From assembly GCA_963773605.1 (NCBI GenBank), contig CAVZBT010000012.1, positions 1,178,001 to 1,242,000 of the forward strand: a stretch of 64,000 bases of DNA. Direction: 5' to 3'. A program made the position numbers and the translations under genes. The DNA comes from CAVZBT01 sp963773605. Its GTDB lineage: Bacteria > Acidobacteriota > UBA6911. Within the stretch, counting starts at the first letter, position 1. The number at the start of each line of letters is the position of its first letter. The notes beneath the pieces were generated by a model. It did no database searches and was not told the origin of the DNA. It worked only from the letters and a program-made list of their open reading frames with translations. Of the stretch, positions 23,831-32,876 are shown piece by piece.

Positions 23831-25600
23831 ATGCTTCGGTTGCTGCGATTCGCGGCCGCGCTGGCGCTGCTGGTGCTCGGCCTCCTGTCGTTCTGTGCGA
23901 CGGCCGCCTCATCCCCCCAGACCGGTCCGGCAGACTACCTCGTCCTGAAAGGCCTGGCCGGCGCGCCCGGGGGGAACCTGGTCGTCGCAGTGCCCAACGA
24001 CCCCGCGTCCTTCAACCGGCTCTTCTCGACCGGGGTCTTCAACGCCATGATCACCGACCGGCTCTCGGCCGACCTCGTCCACATCAACCGGATCACCTTC
24101 GAACTCGAGCCGGCCCTGGCCCGCTCCTGGGAGCTGCTGCCCGACCGGCGCAGCTACCTGCTGCGCCTGCGCCGCGGCCTGCGGTTCTCCGACGGCTCCC
24201 CCTTCACCGCCGACGACGTCCTGTTCACCTTCCAGGTCATCGCCGACCCGGAGGCCGCCGTCCCCCTCGCCGACCAGGTCAAGGTCGACGGCGAGTTCCC
24301 CGCCGTCACCAGGGTGGACGACTACACCGTGCGGTTCTCCTACCGGCGGCCCGTCGGGATGGGGCTCCGCTCCCTCGACTCCGTCCCCATCGTCCCCCGC
24401 GCCCGCCTCGCCGACCCCTACCGCCGCCGTGCGATCGCCGCCGCCTGGGGGCCGGCCGCCGACCCGAAGGACGTCGCCGGGCTCGGACCCTTCCGGCTGC
24501 GCTCCTACCAGCGCGGCGTCCGGGTCGTCCTCGAGCGGAACCCGCACTACTGGAAGCGCGACAAGGCGGGACGGCCGCTTCCCTACCTCGACACCATCAC
24601 CTTCCTCGTCGTCCCCGACCGCAACGCCGAAGCCCTCCGCTTCCAGGCCGGCGAACTCGACCTCGTCAACCTGCTCAACGCCGAAAACTACGCCGCCCTG
24701 CGCCGCGCCCAGGCCGGCTCCGGCTACACCGTGCGCGACCTCGGCCCCGGCATCTCCTTCGACTTCCTCTGGTTCAACCTCAACCCCGGCAACACCCCCG
24801 CCGGCAAGCCCTGGATCGACCCCGAAAAGCGCGCCGTGTTCGAAAAACCCGAGTTCCGCCGCGCCGTCTCCCACGCCCTCAACCGCGCCGGCATCAGCCG
24901 CTCCGTCCTGCTCGGCCTCGCCACCCCGCAATACGGGCCCGTCAGCCCCGGCAACAAAATCTGGTACGACCGCGAGCTGCCCGCGACCGACTACAACCCC
25001 GCCACCGCGAAGCAACTCCTGGCCAAGGCAGGGCTGAACGACCGGGACGGCGACGGGGTCCTCGACTTCGGGACGCCGGCCCGGCCGCTCGACGTCACCC
25101 TCATCACCGCCCGCGGCAACGCGGCCCGGGAAAATACCGCCCGGATCGTCCAGGACGACCTGCGCCGCGTCGGGATCCGGCTCGACGTCCAGCTGCTGCT
25201 CCCCAACGAGCTCGCCATGCGCTTCATGAACTCCTTCGACTACGAGGCCATGCTGTTCGGGTTCACCACCACCGACGTCGCCCCCGACCTGCAGTCCGAC
25301 CTGTGGCTCAGCAGCGGCAGCTTCCACTTCTGGCACCCGCGGCAGCCCAAGCCCTCCCGCCCGTGGGAGGCCGAGATGGACGGGCTCGCCTCCGAGCTCG
25401 TCCGCAGCCTCGACCCCGCCGCCCGCATCCGCACCTTCGGCCGCATCCAGCGGCTCTGGGCGCGCGAGATGCCCGCCATCCCCACCGTCGTCCCCAACAT
25501 CCTGGCGGGCTGGAAAAACCGGCTCGGGAACGTGCGCCCGTCCGTGCTCGTCCCGCACCTGCTGTGGAACGCGGAAGAAATTACGGTAGGCGGCCACTGA
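23831..25600 (+). CDS. Peptide/nickel-type ABC transporter substrate-binding protein
   Basis: The protein has 589 residues from the ATG at 23831, with signal peptide MLRLLRFAAALALLVLGLL followed by a likely cleavage near ATAAS. The SBP_bac_5 fold is shown by GGNLVVAVPNDPASFNRLF, LARSWELLPDRRSYLLRLRRGLRFSDGSPFTADDVLFTF, GPFRLRSY and the C-terminal RIQRLWAREMPAIPTVV. Proteins of this family deliver oligopeptides, nickel or sugars to DppB/DppC-type permeases. The matching permeases lie 6 kb downstream at 31844-33892 rather than next to it. The last 93 bp and the following 83 bp recur at 31757-31938, so this was originally one operon. No ATPase genes are in the window. Confidence 0.9.
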   Translation: MLRLLRFAAALALLVLGLLSFCATAASSPQTGPADYLVLKGLAGAPGGNLVVAVPNDPASFNRLFSTGVFNAMITDRLSADLVHINRITFELEPALARSWELLPDRRSYLLRLRRGLRFSDGSPFTADDVLFTFQVIADPEAAVPLADQVKVDGEFPAVTRVDDYTVRFSYRRPVGMGLRSLDSVPIVPRARLADPYRRRAIAAAWGPAADPKDVAGLGPFRLRSYQRGVRVVLERNPHYWKRDKAGRPLPYLDTITFLVVPDRNAEALRFQAGELDLVNLLNAENYAALRRAQAGSGYTVRDLGPGISFDFLWFNLNPGNTPAGKPWIDPEKRAVFEKPEFRRAVSHALNRAGISRSVLLGLATPQYGPVSPGNKIWYDRELPATDYNPATAKQLLAKAGLNDRDGDGVLDFGTPARPLDVTLITARGNAARENTARIVQDDLRRVGIRLDVQLLLPNELAMRFMNSFDYEAMLFGFTTTDVAPDLQSDLWLSSGSFHFWHPRQPKPSRPWEAEMDGLASELVRSLDPAARIRTFGRIQRLWAREMPAIPTVVPNILAGWKNRLGNVRPSVLVPHLLWNAEEITVGGH

Positions 25601-25683
25601 TCGAAGACCTGTCACGGAACCCACGGATGCCGGAATGGCTCTCCGCGGGGCCCGGGGAAATGGCCCAGTACCTGCCGGTGCAG
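25507..25683 (+). repeat. Direct repeat, copy A (end of binding-protein gene plus lost permease start)
   Basis: This stretch matches 31757-31938 at over 90% identity by eye, covering the last 31 codons of the binding-protein gene and the first 27 or so codons of the permease. In copy A the GTG start of the permease is CTG and the permease frame is lost after 25683, where the DNA becomes unrelated. Copy B keeps the permease. Confidence 0.85.
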
Positions 25684-25765
25684 GCCAACCTGAAACCGTT
25701 TTCGCGAATTTCACCTACGCCACATTTCTCCGGGTATGGCAGGATACAGCAAACGGAGGTGCGCG

Positions 25766-27085
25766 ATGCCCAGCCGAAGAGAGTTCCTCGCATCAGTCGC
25801 GGCCGCTGCCGGAACAGCCGGCAAGGCAAGGAGCAACCAGGCGGGTTCACCGGGGCGCCAGAAACCCTCGCCCGATTATTTCGGCCCCCAGTTTTATGAT
25901 GAGAAGGAGCGGCGGGAGCTGCTCGACGTTCTCGAGACCGGCCGCCCGTTCCGCTGGTACGGACCCGGCGATGATCCGCCGGTCAAGGTGCTTACGTTCG
26001 AAAAAGAATTCGCCGCACGCATGCAAACAAGGTATTGCCTCGCGGTCACGTCCGGCACTGCCGCGCTGCAGACGGCCATGGCTGCCCTGGAGGTGGGCCC
26101 CGGGGACGAGGTCATCATTCCGGCATGGACCTGGCATTCCTGTTACACCGCCGTCGTTCTTGCCGGTGCCCTTCCCGTCTTCGCGGAAATCGACGAGTCC
26201 TTCAACATCGACCCGAAAGACATCGAGAAGCGGATCACGCCCCGCACCAAGGTGATCATGGCGGTTCACCTGCAGGGAAATCCCGCCGATCTGGAGCCGA
26301 TCCTGGCGATGGCGCGCAAGCATCGCATCCGCTTGCTCGAAGACTGCGCCCAGAGTGTCGGCGGCAGCTACAAGGGCAAGCCCCTCGGTTCGATGGGCGA
26401 CATCGCCATTTACAGCCTTCAGCTGAACAAGACAATTTCGGCCGGGGAAGGTGGGGCGGTGACGACCAACGATCCTGTGCTCTTTGAGCGGGCCGGACGC
26501 TTCCACGACGTCGGGAGCCTGCGCGAGCCGCATGAAAAGCGGTTAGGCAAGGCCCGGCTGCAGCCGTTTGTCGGCTGTAATTTCCGCATGAGTGAATTCA
26601 CCGGCGGCGTGATGCTGGCGCAGACGCGCAAGCTGGACACCATCGTCGGCGGCGTGCGGGCGGCCGCCCGGCGGGTTTACGAAGGCATCGGCGCCATCCC
26701 CGGCATCCGGCTGCGCCACCGGCCCGATCCGGACGGCGAACTGGGAGTCGGCGTCTTCATCGGTTTTGCCGGCAAGGGGCCGCGTGACGCTTACATGGCG
26801 GCGCTCAGGAAAGAAGGGATTCGATCTTCGCCTCCCGGCGGATCCGTCATCCTCCCGATCCAGCCTTACATCGAGAAGAAAGCCACCGTCCATCCCGCGT
26901 GGCCGAGCTTCACGAGCGCACGCGGAAAACAGATTCAATATGGTGCCGCCTGCTGCCCGCGTACGATCGACATTCTGAACCGATTTGCCGGCGTCCCACT
27001 CGGCCCGAAGTTCACCGCTCAAGACACCGACGAAATCGTGGCCGCGATCCGCAAGGTCTATCCGACCATCGTTCGGACCACATGA
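25766..27085 (+). CDS. DegT/DnrJ/EryC1/StrS-family PLP aminotransferase with a Tat signal
   Basis: The ATG at 25766 follows GGAGGTGCGCG; an upstream start at 25736 is less likely. The protein has 439 residues. It begins MPSRREFLASVAAAAGTAG, a twin-arginine signal, so export in folded form with bound cofactor is predicted. The fold-type I core is clear: AVTSGTAALQTAMAAL, DEVIIPAWTWHSCYTAVV, LLEDCAQSVGG and the PLP-binding Lys in LQLNKTISAGEGG. Family members transaminate nucleotide-linked keto-sugars or inositol derivatives, normally in the cytoplasm; an exported version is unusual and its substrate is unknown. The gamma-glutamyltransferase gene follows after 107 bp, on the same strand. Confidence 0.88.
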   Translation: MPSRREFLASVAAAAGTAGKARSNQAGSPGRQKPSPDYFGPQFYDEKERRELLDVLETGRPFRWYGPGDDPPVKVLTFEKEFAARMQTRYCLAVTSGTAALQTAMAALEVGPGDEVIIPAWTWHSCYTAVVLAGALPVFAEIDESFNIDPKDIEKRITPRTKVIMAVHLQGNPADLEPILAMARKHRIRLLEDCAQSVGGSYKGKPLGSMGDIAIYSLQLNKTISAGEGGAVTTNDPVLFERAGRFHDVGSLREPHEKRLGKARLQPFVGCNFRMSEFTGGVMLAQTRKLDTIVGGVRAAARRVYEGIGAIPGIRLRHRPDPDGELGVGVFIGFAGKGPRDAYMAALRKEGIRSSPPGGSVILPIQPYIEKKATVHPAWPSFTSARGKQIQYGAACCPRTIDILNRFAGVPLGPKFTAQDTDEIVAAIRKVYPTIVRTT

Positions 27086-27107
27086 GGGAGCAGCCGCAGA
27101 GAAATTT

Positions 27108-27169
27108 GGACGCGGATTCACGGATGCACACGCATCTTAATCCGGCTTTTTTCCGCGAAATCCGCGTCC
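27108..27169 (+). repeat. Intergenic stem-loop of the CGCGGATT type
   Basis: GGACGCGGATT at 27108-27118 is the exact reverse complement of 27159-27169, with a secondary CGGAT/ATCCG pair inside. It can form a long hairpin in the aminotransferase-GGT mRNA. The wording resembles the GCGTTCATCCGCG elements at 46205 and 62051 in this window and looks like a dispersed intergenic repeat. The right arm ends 15 bp before the ribosome site of the GGT gene. Confidence 0.7.
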
Positions 27170-27192
27170 AGGAGTCGTTCCCAGGAGGAACC

Positions 27193-28998
27193 ATGAGAAC
27201 AGCGCTTGCGATCGGGATCCTGACGGCTTGCCTGGGCGCCACGGCCGGCACCGCGCAAATGGAAAACGCCCGGCGCACGACTCGTCCCGTCATACGCGGG
27301 ATGGAGTATGCCATCTCGTCCATGAAGCCCCAGGCCACGCAGGCGGCCGAGCGCATCCTGCGAACCGGCGGGAATGCCTTTGATGCCGCCGTGGCGGGAC
27401 AGGCCGTGCTGGGAATAGTGGATGCGGCCAACAACGGCGTGGGCAGTGACGCCGTGTTGCTGATCTACGATGCACGCTCGCACACTGCGCATTCCCTCAA
27501 TGCGGAAGGCACCGCGCCGCGGCTGGCAACCATCGACTGGTACATGAAAAACCAGGGCGGCAAAATACCCGTGGACGACGGCCTGCTCTCCGCCACGGTC
27601 CCGGGCGTGGTGGACGCGTGGTTCACGCTGCTGGACCGCTGGGGCAGCAAGAGTTTCGCCGAGGTGCTGCAGCCGGCGATCGAATTGGCCGAAAACGGTT
27701 TCCCTCTCTCGGACGGTTTGGCACGCCTCTATGCGGGATCCAGGAAGCTGCGAAAATACCCGTCCAGCGTGAATCTCTTCAAGCTGGACACGGCCGTCTA
27801 CCACCCGGGGGACGTCATCCGAAATCCCGACCTGGCGCGTACCCTGAGGAAACTGGTCGAAGCCGAAAACGAGAATAGCTCCAAGGGCCGGCACGAAGCG
27901 CTCAAGGCGGCTCGGGACCGTTTCTATAGAGGCGATATCGCGCGCGCCATGGCCCGCTTCAGCGAGGAAAACGGCGGCCTCTTCCGATACGATGATTTCG
28001 CCTCATACTCCGCCGAAGTCGAGCCGCCGGTCTCAATCAATTATCGCGGTTATGAGGTTTTCAAGAATCCTTCGGCAAGCCAGGGCCCCGCGGAACTGTT
28101 CACGCTCAACCTGCTCGCGGGTTATGACCTCAAATCCATGGGGCACAACAGCGCCGATTACATCCACACGTGCATAGAGGCCGTGAAGCTTGCTTTTGCC
28201 GACCGCGACCAGTTTCTCGGCGATATGGACTTCATCAAGATTCCATTTGAAGGCCTCCTTTCCGCGGATTACGCCCGGGAGAGGCGCAAGCTGATCGATC
28301 CCCGCGCGGCATCGCTGGAATTCCGCCCGGGCAACCCCGAAAAATTCACCAGGGGGTTCGAGCCCGTCGTCCGTCCGCGCGACGTTCAATATGACGGCAA
28401 TGCCCAACATGACGGCGATACGAGCTACATCGCGGTGATCGACAGCAGCCGCAACATGGTGAGCTTCACGCCGAGCCTGCACAGCACCTTCGGCACCGGA
28501 GTCGTCATCGGCGACCTGGGATTTATCCTGAATTGCCGGGGCGATTATTATTCACTTGTTCCCGGACATGCGAACGCCCTGGAACCGGGCAAGCGGCCGC
28601 GCAGCACACTGCAGAGCTCCCTGGTCATGAAGGACGGCAAGCCGCTCATGATCCTGGGCAGCCCCGGCGGAGACGAACAGTGCATGCGAACAATGCAGAC
28701 CTTCCTGAACATGGCGGAGTTCGGCATGAATATCCAGCAGGCGATCGAAGCGCCGCGATGGGCGTCGCAGAGCTTCCCCGCCTCGCCATTCCCACACACA
28801 ATGTATCCGGGTGCCATGTCGATAGAGGACAGGGTGCCTGAAGCCGTCCGGGATGGGCTACGGAAGAGGGGGCACAGGTTGAAGGTCAGCGGCGCGTGGA
28901 CCTTGGGTTCGAACGCCGGGATTATCATCGATCCAAAGACCGGCGCCCTCAGTGCGGGTGCGGACCCGCGCGTGGACGCCTACGCCCTGGCGTGGTGA
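27193..28998 (+). CDS. ggt: Gamma-glutamyltransferase family protein, secreted
   Basis: The protein has 601 residues from the ATG at 27193, which follows AGGAGGAACC. A signal peptide (MRTALAIGILTACLGATAGTAQ) is present. The Ntn-hydrolase large-subunit start is seen in ILRTGGNAFDAAVAGQAVLGIVDAANNGVGSD. Self-cleavage should occur before the Thr of HDGDTSYIAVID, which becomes the nucleophile of the small subunit; the usual TTH triplet is altered to DTSY here. SPGGDEQCMRTMQTFLNM matches the family's substrate-binding G-S-P-G-G motif. It would hydrolyse or transfer gamma-glutamyl groups in the periplasm, or act as a related acylase. It follows the Tat aminotransferase and may share its transcript. 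Confidence 0.88.
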   Translation: MRTALAIGILTACLGATAGTAQMENARRTTRPVIRGMEYAISSMKPQATQAAERILRTGGNAFDAAVAGQAVLGIVDAANNGVGSDAVLLIYDARSHTAHSLNAEGTAPRLATIDWYMKNQGGKIPVDDGLLSATVPGVVDAWFTLLDRWGSKSFAEVLQPAIELAENGFPLSDGLARLYAGSRKLRKYPSSVNLFKLDTAVYHPGDVIRNPDLARTLRKLVEAENENSSKGRHEALKAARDRFYRGDIARAMARFSEENGGLFRYDDFASYSAEVEPPVSINYRGYEVFKNPSASQGPAELFTLNLLAGYDLKSMGHNSADYIHTCIEAVKLAFADRDQFLGDMDFIKIPFEGLLSADYARERRKLIDPRAASLEFRPGNPEKFTRGFEPVVRPRDVQYDGNAQHDGDTSYIAVIDSSRNMVSFTPSLHSTFGTGVVIGDLGFILNCRGDYYSLVPGHANALEPGKRPRSTLQSSLVMKDGKPLMILGSPGGDEQCMRTMQTFLNMAEFGMNIQQAIEAPRWASQSFPASPFPHTMYPGAMSIEDRVPEAVRDGLRKRGHRLKVSGAWTLGSNAGIIIDPKTGALSAGADPRVDAYALAW

Positions 28999-29060
28999 CC
29001 CCGGAAGACCGCTCCTGATTCATGGACCACCACGACTGCTGGACATACGGCACAACCCTC

Positions 29061-29537
29061 TCAGGGGCGAGGATGCCGCAGGCGAACCCGCAGAATCCGC
29101 TCCTTGTCCGCGGTGATCACGGCGTCGGCGCTCAGCACCCAGGCCTTCTTTGCGAAGAGATCGGCTTTGGGGGTCGTCGTATCCAGGCGGATCCTGAATT
29201 CGACGATCCCGTCTCCCTCGATGTCGAACTCCTCCTCGATCAAGGCGGGCAGCGGTTGACCGTTGTTGGGCACCCAATCTATTTGTACGAAACCGTCGCG
29301 CCGCTCGCCCAGCAACCCGTCAAAGACGGGGCGGTGGAGCCGCGTCTGGTATGACCCGTGGTCCGTGCTCAGTCGGACCTCCCCTCCGGTAAAACGTGGA
29401 GACACCTGGATTCCTGTCCCGTTGGCCAGGGTGCGCGACCAGAACCCCAATCCGACGAAAGTAGCCGGGACAATGAGGAAACAGAGCACAGCCCAGGCAG
29501 TGCCGACGCTGGTTTTGAGTCTTTCGACCGCATTCAT
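29061..29537 (-). CDS. Membrane-anchored protein, FixH-like by context
   Basis: The protein has 158 residues. One N-terminal transmembrane helix (WAVLCFLIVPATFVGLGFW) is followed by a soluble beta-rich domain of about 120 residues. It lies 10 bp downstream of the ferredoxin-type membrane protein in the same direction. Size, topology and position recall FixH/CcoH proteins that accompany FixG/CcoG in assembly of high-affinity cytochrome oxidases, but sequence motifs do not settle this. It is probably an accessory subunit of the redox cluster. Confidence 0.55.
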   Translation of the reverse strand: MNAVERLKTSVGTAWAVLCFLIVPATFVGLGFWSRTLANGTGIQVSPRFTGGEVRLSTDHGSYQTRLHRPVFDGLLGERRDGFVQIDWVPNNGQPLPALIEEEFDIEGDGIVEFRIRLDTTTPKADLFAKKAWVLSADAVITADKERILRVRLRHPRP

Positions 29538-29547
29538 GGCAGCCCTC

Positions 29548-30726
29548 CTACTTGATCATGCTGCCGGTGGTCAAAAGCAGCAGGATGCGATACAACCCGT
29601 CCTGGATCATGCCGCTTCCGAACACGGTCATGAAAAGAAAGGCCGGGTAGAGAAAGAGCATTCTCGCCCGGGCCGGCTTCCATTGGGGCGGCGTACCCTT
29701 CACGTGATAGGCAATGGCGCCGGTCGGACATGCGTCGATGCACTTGCCGCACTTCATGCAGTTGATCCGCGTTTTTCCGAGCGCCACACTTCCCGCGTCC
29801 AATGAGAACGTCGGGCATTCACGCACGCACTTGTCGCAGTCCTTACACTTGTCCCGGTCGATGCGGATCTCGAAGGGATTGAGTTTGTTGGTGAACGACT
29901 GAAACGCCCCCATCGGGCAGAACAGGCCGCACTGGGTTCTGCGTCGGGTCAGGATGGGAAGCGCCACCACCAGTCCAAAGAACAACCCGACAAAAAGGAT
30001 GGCCTGGACCAGCCTTTCGAACGAGTTGACCTCGAAATACTCCGTGACCGTCTTGAAAGGGCAGAGCCACTCACAGTAAAAGGGCGAAAGCAGCGCGGTG
30101 GACATGACCACGATGATCCCCAGCACGGCGTAAGGCAGGTAGGTCCACCGGTCGGCGATCTTGCGAATCAGCGGCTTGCGCCGCACGCGGCTGAATCCGT
30201 CTTCGAGCCCGCCGAAAAAGCAACCCCAGCCGCAGAAGCCGCGGCCGAGCGCAAGCGTGGCTCCCAGCCAGAGAACCATCATCGATGCGATCGAGTAAGG
30301 GCCCAGGATCGAGCCCGGGAAAATGATGGTGCGAGTCAGCGCCCCTGGAATGATGGTCATCGGAATGACCATGTGGCAGAAGGGGGTTCTGCCCTTGATC
30401 TCCTCGCCCGGAGTCAATGCCATGCTGCCGCGTTCTTCCTGGAAGTGAGCCAGGAAGCTGATCACGAATAGCACCGCCATGGTAATAAAGAAAATGGCGC
30501 GATAGCGGTCTGTCCGGCCCGTCCGCATCATCAGGAAGAAGAGAACGTTGACGAGTATCAGGGTCAGGACCATAGGAATGGCTCGGAGCGGATCCCCGGG
30601 CACACCGCCATTGCCCAACGCCATAAAAAGGGAAAGCGCCAGCATGGGAAGTGACCAGAGACCCGCTTTTCCGGGGCTGGTGGCGGGCAATCCCGCCGTT
30701 TTCGCCGAGTGGCATCCTGCAGTCAC
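29548..30726 (-). CDS. NapH/CcoG-type polyferredoxin membrane protein
   Basis: The protein has 392 residues. About six hydrophobic helices are interrupted by the cysteine pairs RGFCGWGCFFGGLED, FYCEWLCPFK and TQCGLFCPMGAF, characteristic of the NapH/NosR/CcoG 4Fe-4S family. Near the C-terminus two classic ferredoxin motifs follow, CKDCDKCVRECP and CMKCGKCIDACP, then one more helix. It should carry electrons between the quinone pool and a periplasmic or membrane partner, or help deliver copper to an oxidase. Its start overlaps the stop of the upstream SafE-like gene by 4 bp, so the two are translationally coupled. Confidence 0.88.
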   Translation of the reverse strand: MTAGCHSAKTAGLPATSPGKAGLWSLPMLALSLFMALGNGGVPGDPLRAIPMVLTLILVNVLFFLMMRTGRTDRYRAIFFITMAVLFVISFLAHFQEERGSMALTPGEEIKGRTPFCHMVIPMTIIPGALTRTIIFPGSILGPYSIASMMVLWLGATLALGRGFCGWGCFFGGLEDGFSRVRRKPLIRKIADRWTYLPYAVLGIIVVMSTALLSPFYCEWLCPFKTVTEYFEVNSFERLVQAILFVGLFFGLVVALPILTRRRTQCGLFCPMGAFQSFTNKLNPFEIRIDRDKCKDCDKCVRECPTFSLDAGSVALGKTRINCMKCGKCIDACPTGAIAYHVKGTPPQWKPARARMLFLYPAFLFMTVFGSGMIQDGLYRILLLLTTGSMIK

Positions 30727-31364
30727 GATTGCAGTCCTCCATAAATCATGATCAGGCTCTTATAGAAATAGTAGGCACCCATCACTCCGGCAGCCAGTCG
30801 ACCGGTGATCCTGATCGCCTGTGAACGACCGAACAATGCCGCCAGGGGCAGCGGCACCAGATACAGGGCAGTCGCGGCAAAAAAGGCCGAGAAGAACAGC
30901 AGGCTGGAAGCCAATGCGACCTGGCTGGTGGCGCCGGCCAGAGCGGCAAGGAAGGGCGGGCAGAGGCTGAGCCCGGTCAGCAGTCCCATGAGGCCGGGGA
31001 GCATTCCGGGCCAATGCACGGCCATGGGCCTGATTCTGCGGCGGAGGCCGCCGGCCGCGCACGAAGCAGGAGGTGATTTGAATCCATAGACCATGAGCAC
31101 GATCGCCAGCACGGCATAGATCATGCCGAAGATAAGCGCGCCACCCGCCGAACTTCGAATCCAGCGGCCCGCTTCCCAGGCAAACACGGCAAAAACCAGG
31201 TAGCCGACAAGTCTGCCTCCGAGGAAATGCAGCAGCGGAAGCGCATTACCCCGCACCGTTCGGCCCTCGCTCAACAGGTAGGGAAGCAGCACCGGAGCGC
31301 AGGTGGCGAGGCACGAGGCCCCGTTCGCCAGACCCAGCAGAAACCCCTGCACCAGGATGGTCAC
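30723..31364 (-). CDS. DsbD-like / SafE-type membrane protein (CcdA superfamily)
   Basis: The protein has 213 residues with six predicted transmembrane helices and two Cys-Pro-type sites, CLATCAPVLLPYL in helix 1 and GLSLCPPFLAAL in helix 4. That is the arrangement of DsbD_2/CcdA-like proteins that move electrons or metal across the membrane. It is the first gene of a three-gene minus-strand unit with the polyferredoxin and the FixH-like protein. Such units commonly serve cytochrome c or cytochrome oxidase assembly; that role is inferred. The unit lies wholly inside the block that separates the two halves of the duplicated ABC importer. Confidence 0.8.
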   Translation of the reverse strand: MTILVQGFLLGLANGASCLATCAPVLLPYLLSEGRTVRGNALPLLHFLGGRLVGYLVFAVFAWEAGRWIRSSAGGALIFGMIYAVLAIVLMVYGFKSPPASCAAGGLRRRIRPMAVHWPGMLPGLMGLLTGLSLCPPFLAALAGATSQVALASSLLFFSAFFAATALYLVPLPLAALFGRSQAIRITGRLAAGVMGAYYFYKSLIMIYGGLQS

Positions 31365-31655
31365 GCGCGCCAGCTTACTGCAGATTTTTTAGCGGAACGA
31401 GCATTTGTTGCACCGGGAATGGGGGTTGGGAATCGCAGGGTGATCGCGCCAAACAGGGTCGATGCTATCGGTTCCTGGTCCGGCGTTTGATGGTCTCTGG
31501 TCCGGACCTCACAGTCCCACTCCGACCCCGGGAATGGCAGCCTGTTTGAGCGTCATAAGCCATCAACCTGCCTCCAACTGGCGGAGAGCGGCGCTTGGCC
31601 TGTCTCTGCAGGGCAATTCCTTGACTCCAAAAGCGATTTCCGTGAAACTGCGCGT

Positions 31656-31847
31656 ATGGTGCGATTCCTGCGATCCGCTACCGCGCCGGCGCTGCTGGCG
31701 CTCGGCCTCCTGGCGTTCCGCGCGACGCCCGTGCGATCCCTCCAGACCGGCCCGGGCTGGAAAAACCGGCTCCGGAACGTGCGCCCGTCCGTGCTCGTCC
31801 CGCACCTGCTGTGGAACGCGGAAGAAATTACGGTAGGCGGCCAGTGA
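31656..31847 (+). pseudogene. Internally deleted remnant of the substrate-binding protein gene
   Basis: It encodes 63 residues: a signal peptide nearly identical to that of the 23831 gene, followed directly at GPGWKNRLRNVRPSV by the last 31 residues of the same protein. About 1.57 kb in between is missing, yet the reading frame is kept and the stop codon overlaps the GTG start of the permease. The leader homology starts at about 31615. It cannot bind substrate. It may survive because its translation is coupled to the permease start. Confidence 0.8.
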
Positions 31848-31938
31848 TCGAAGACCTGCCACGGAACCCACGGAACCCACGGATGCCGGGATGGCTCTCC
31901 GCGGGGCTCGGGAAAATGGCCCAGTACCTGGCGGTGCT
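31757..31938 (+). repeat. Direct repeat, copy B
   Basis: Counterpart of 25507-25683. Differences include an extra nine-base GGAACCCAC-type insertion near 31870 and an intact GTG start. It joins the remnant binding-protein end to the live permease gene. Confidence 0.85.
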
Positions 31939-32876
31939 GGCGCTGGTCACGCTCGGGACCTTCGCGCTCTCGGCGCTGATCCCGGGGGACTTCTTCTCCG
32001 TGCAACAGCTCGACCCGTCGATTTCGCGCGAGACCCTCGAGCAGCTGCGGCAGCGCTACGATCTCGACCAGCCACTCGCCCATACGCTACGGCCGCTGGC
32101 TCGCCGGGCTGGCGCGGCTCGATCTCGGGCACTCGCTCTATTACGGCAGCCCGGTCGGCGGGGTCGTGGCCGGCGCCGCGGCCAACACGCTCTGGATCGG
32201 CCTCCCCGCCCTGCTGCTGGGCATCGGCATCGGCGTCCTGGCCGGCACGGCCCACGCGCTCCACCGCGGACGGCCGCTGGGGCGCCTGCTCGACCTCGCC
32301 TCCACCGTCGCGCTTTCCCTCCCGTCGATCGTGCTGGGGCTCGGGGCCCTGCTGCTGGCGGCCCGCACCCACTGGTTTCCGCTCGGCTCCATGGACCCGA
32401 GCCGGGAGCTGGACCCGGGGACCGCAGCCTGGCTGCTCGGCCGGCTGCACCACCTGGCGCTGCCGCTCGCCTGCCTCGCGCTGCCCATCGCCGCGTCGGT
32501 CGAGCGCGTCCAGCAGGCGGCCGCGGGGGGCGCGCTCGACGAGCTGTACGTGCGCGCGGCGCGGGCCCGCGGGATCCCACCGGGGCGGCTCCTGCTCCGC
32601 TATGTGCTGCGGCCGTCGCTCAACCCGGTCCTGTCCACCTCCGGCCCCATCTTCGGCGCCGTGCTCAGCGGCAGCCTCGTCCTGGAGGTGATCTTCGCCT
32701 GGCCCGGGCTCGGCCAGGTCACCTACAACGCCCTGTTCAGCCGCGACGTCCTGCTGCTGGTCGGCTGCGTCGTCGCCAGCGGCGCCCTGCTGATCGCCGG
32801 CAACCTCGCCGCCGACCTCCTGCTCTTCTGGCTCGACCCGCGCACCCGCGCGGGCGCCCGCGGAGGGACGCCGTGA
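31844..32876 (+). CDS. DppB-type ABC transporter permease, one frameshift
   Basis: A GTG start at 31844 overlaps the remnant's TGA by four bases. The N-terminus has a helix (YLAVLALVTLGTFALSALIPGDFF) and LRQRYDLDQPL, typical of DppB-like proteins. A frame change at about 32075-32095 leads to RYGRWLAGLARLDLGHSL and the continuous frame to 32876, which contains the permease coupling region (YVRAARARGIPPGRLLLRYVLRPSLNPV) and EVIFAWPGLGQ. Total length is about 343 residues and about six helices. It forms the import channel with the next gene for the substrate delivered by a binding protein of the 23831 type. Confidence 0.85.

Noticed and set aside
24429..25037. Long overlapping Pro/Ser/Thr-rich frames inside the binding-protein gene
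   Set aside because: Shadow frames produced by GC-rich codon usage; the binding-protein frame has complete family motifs.
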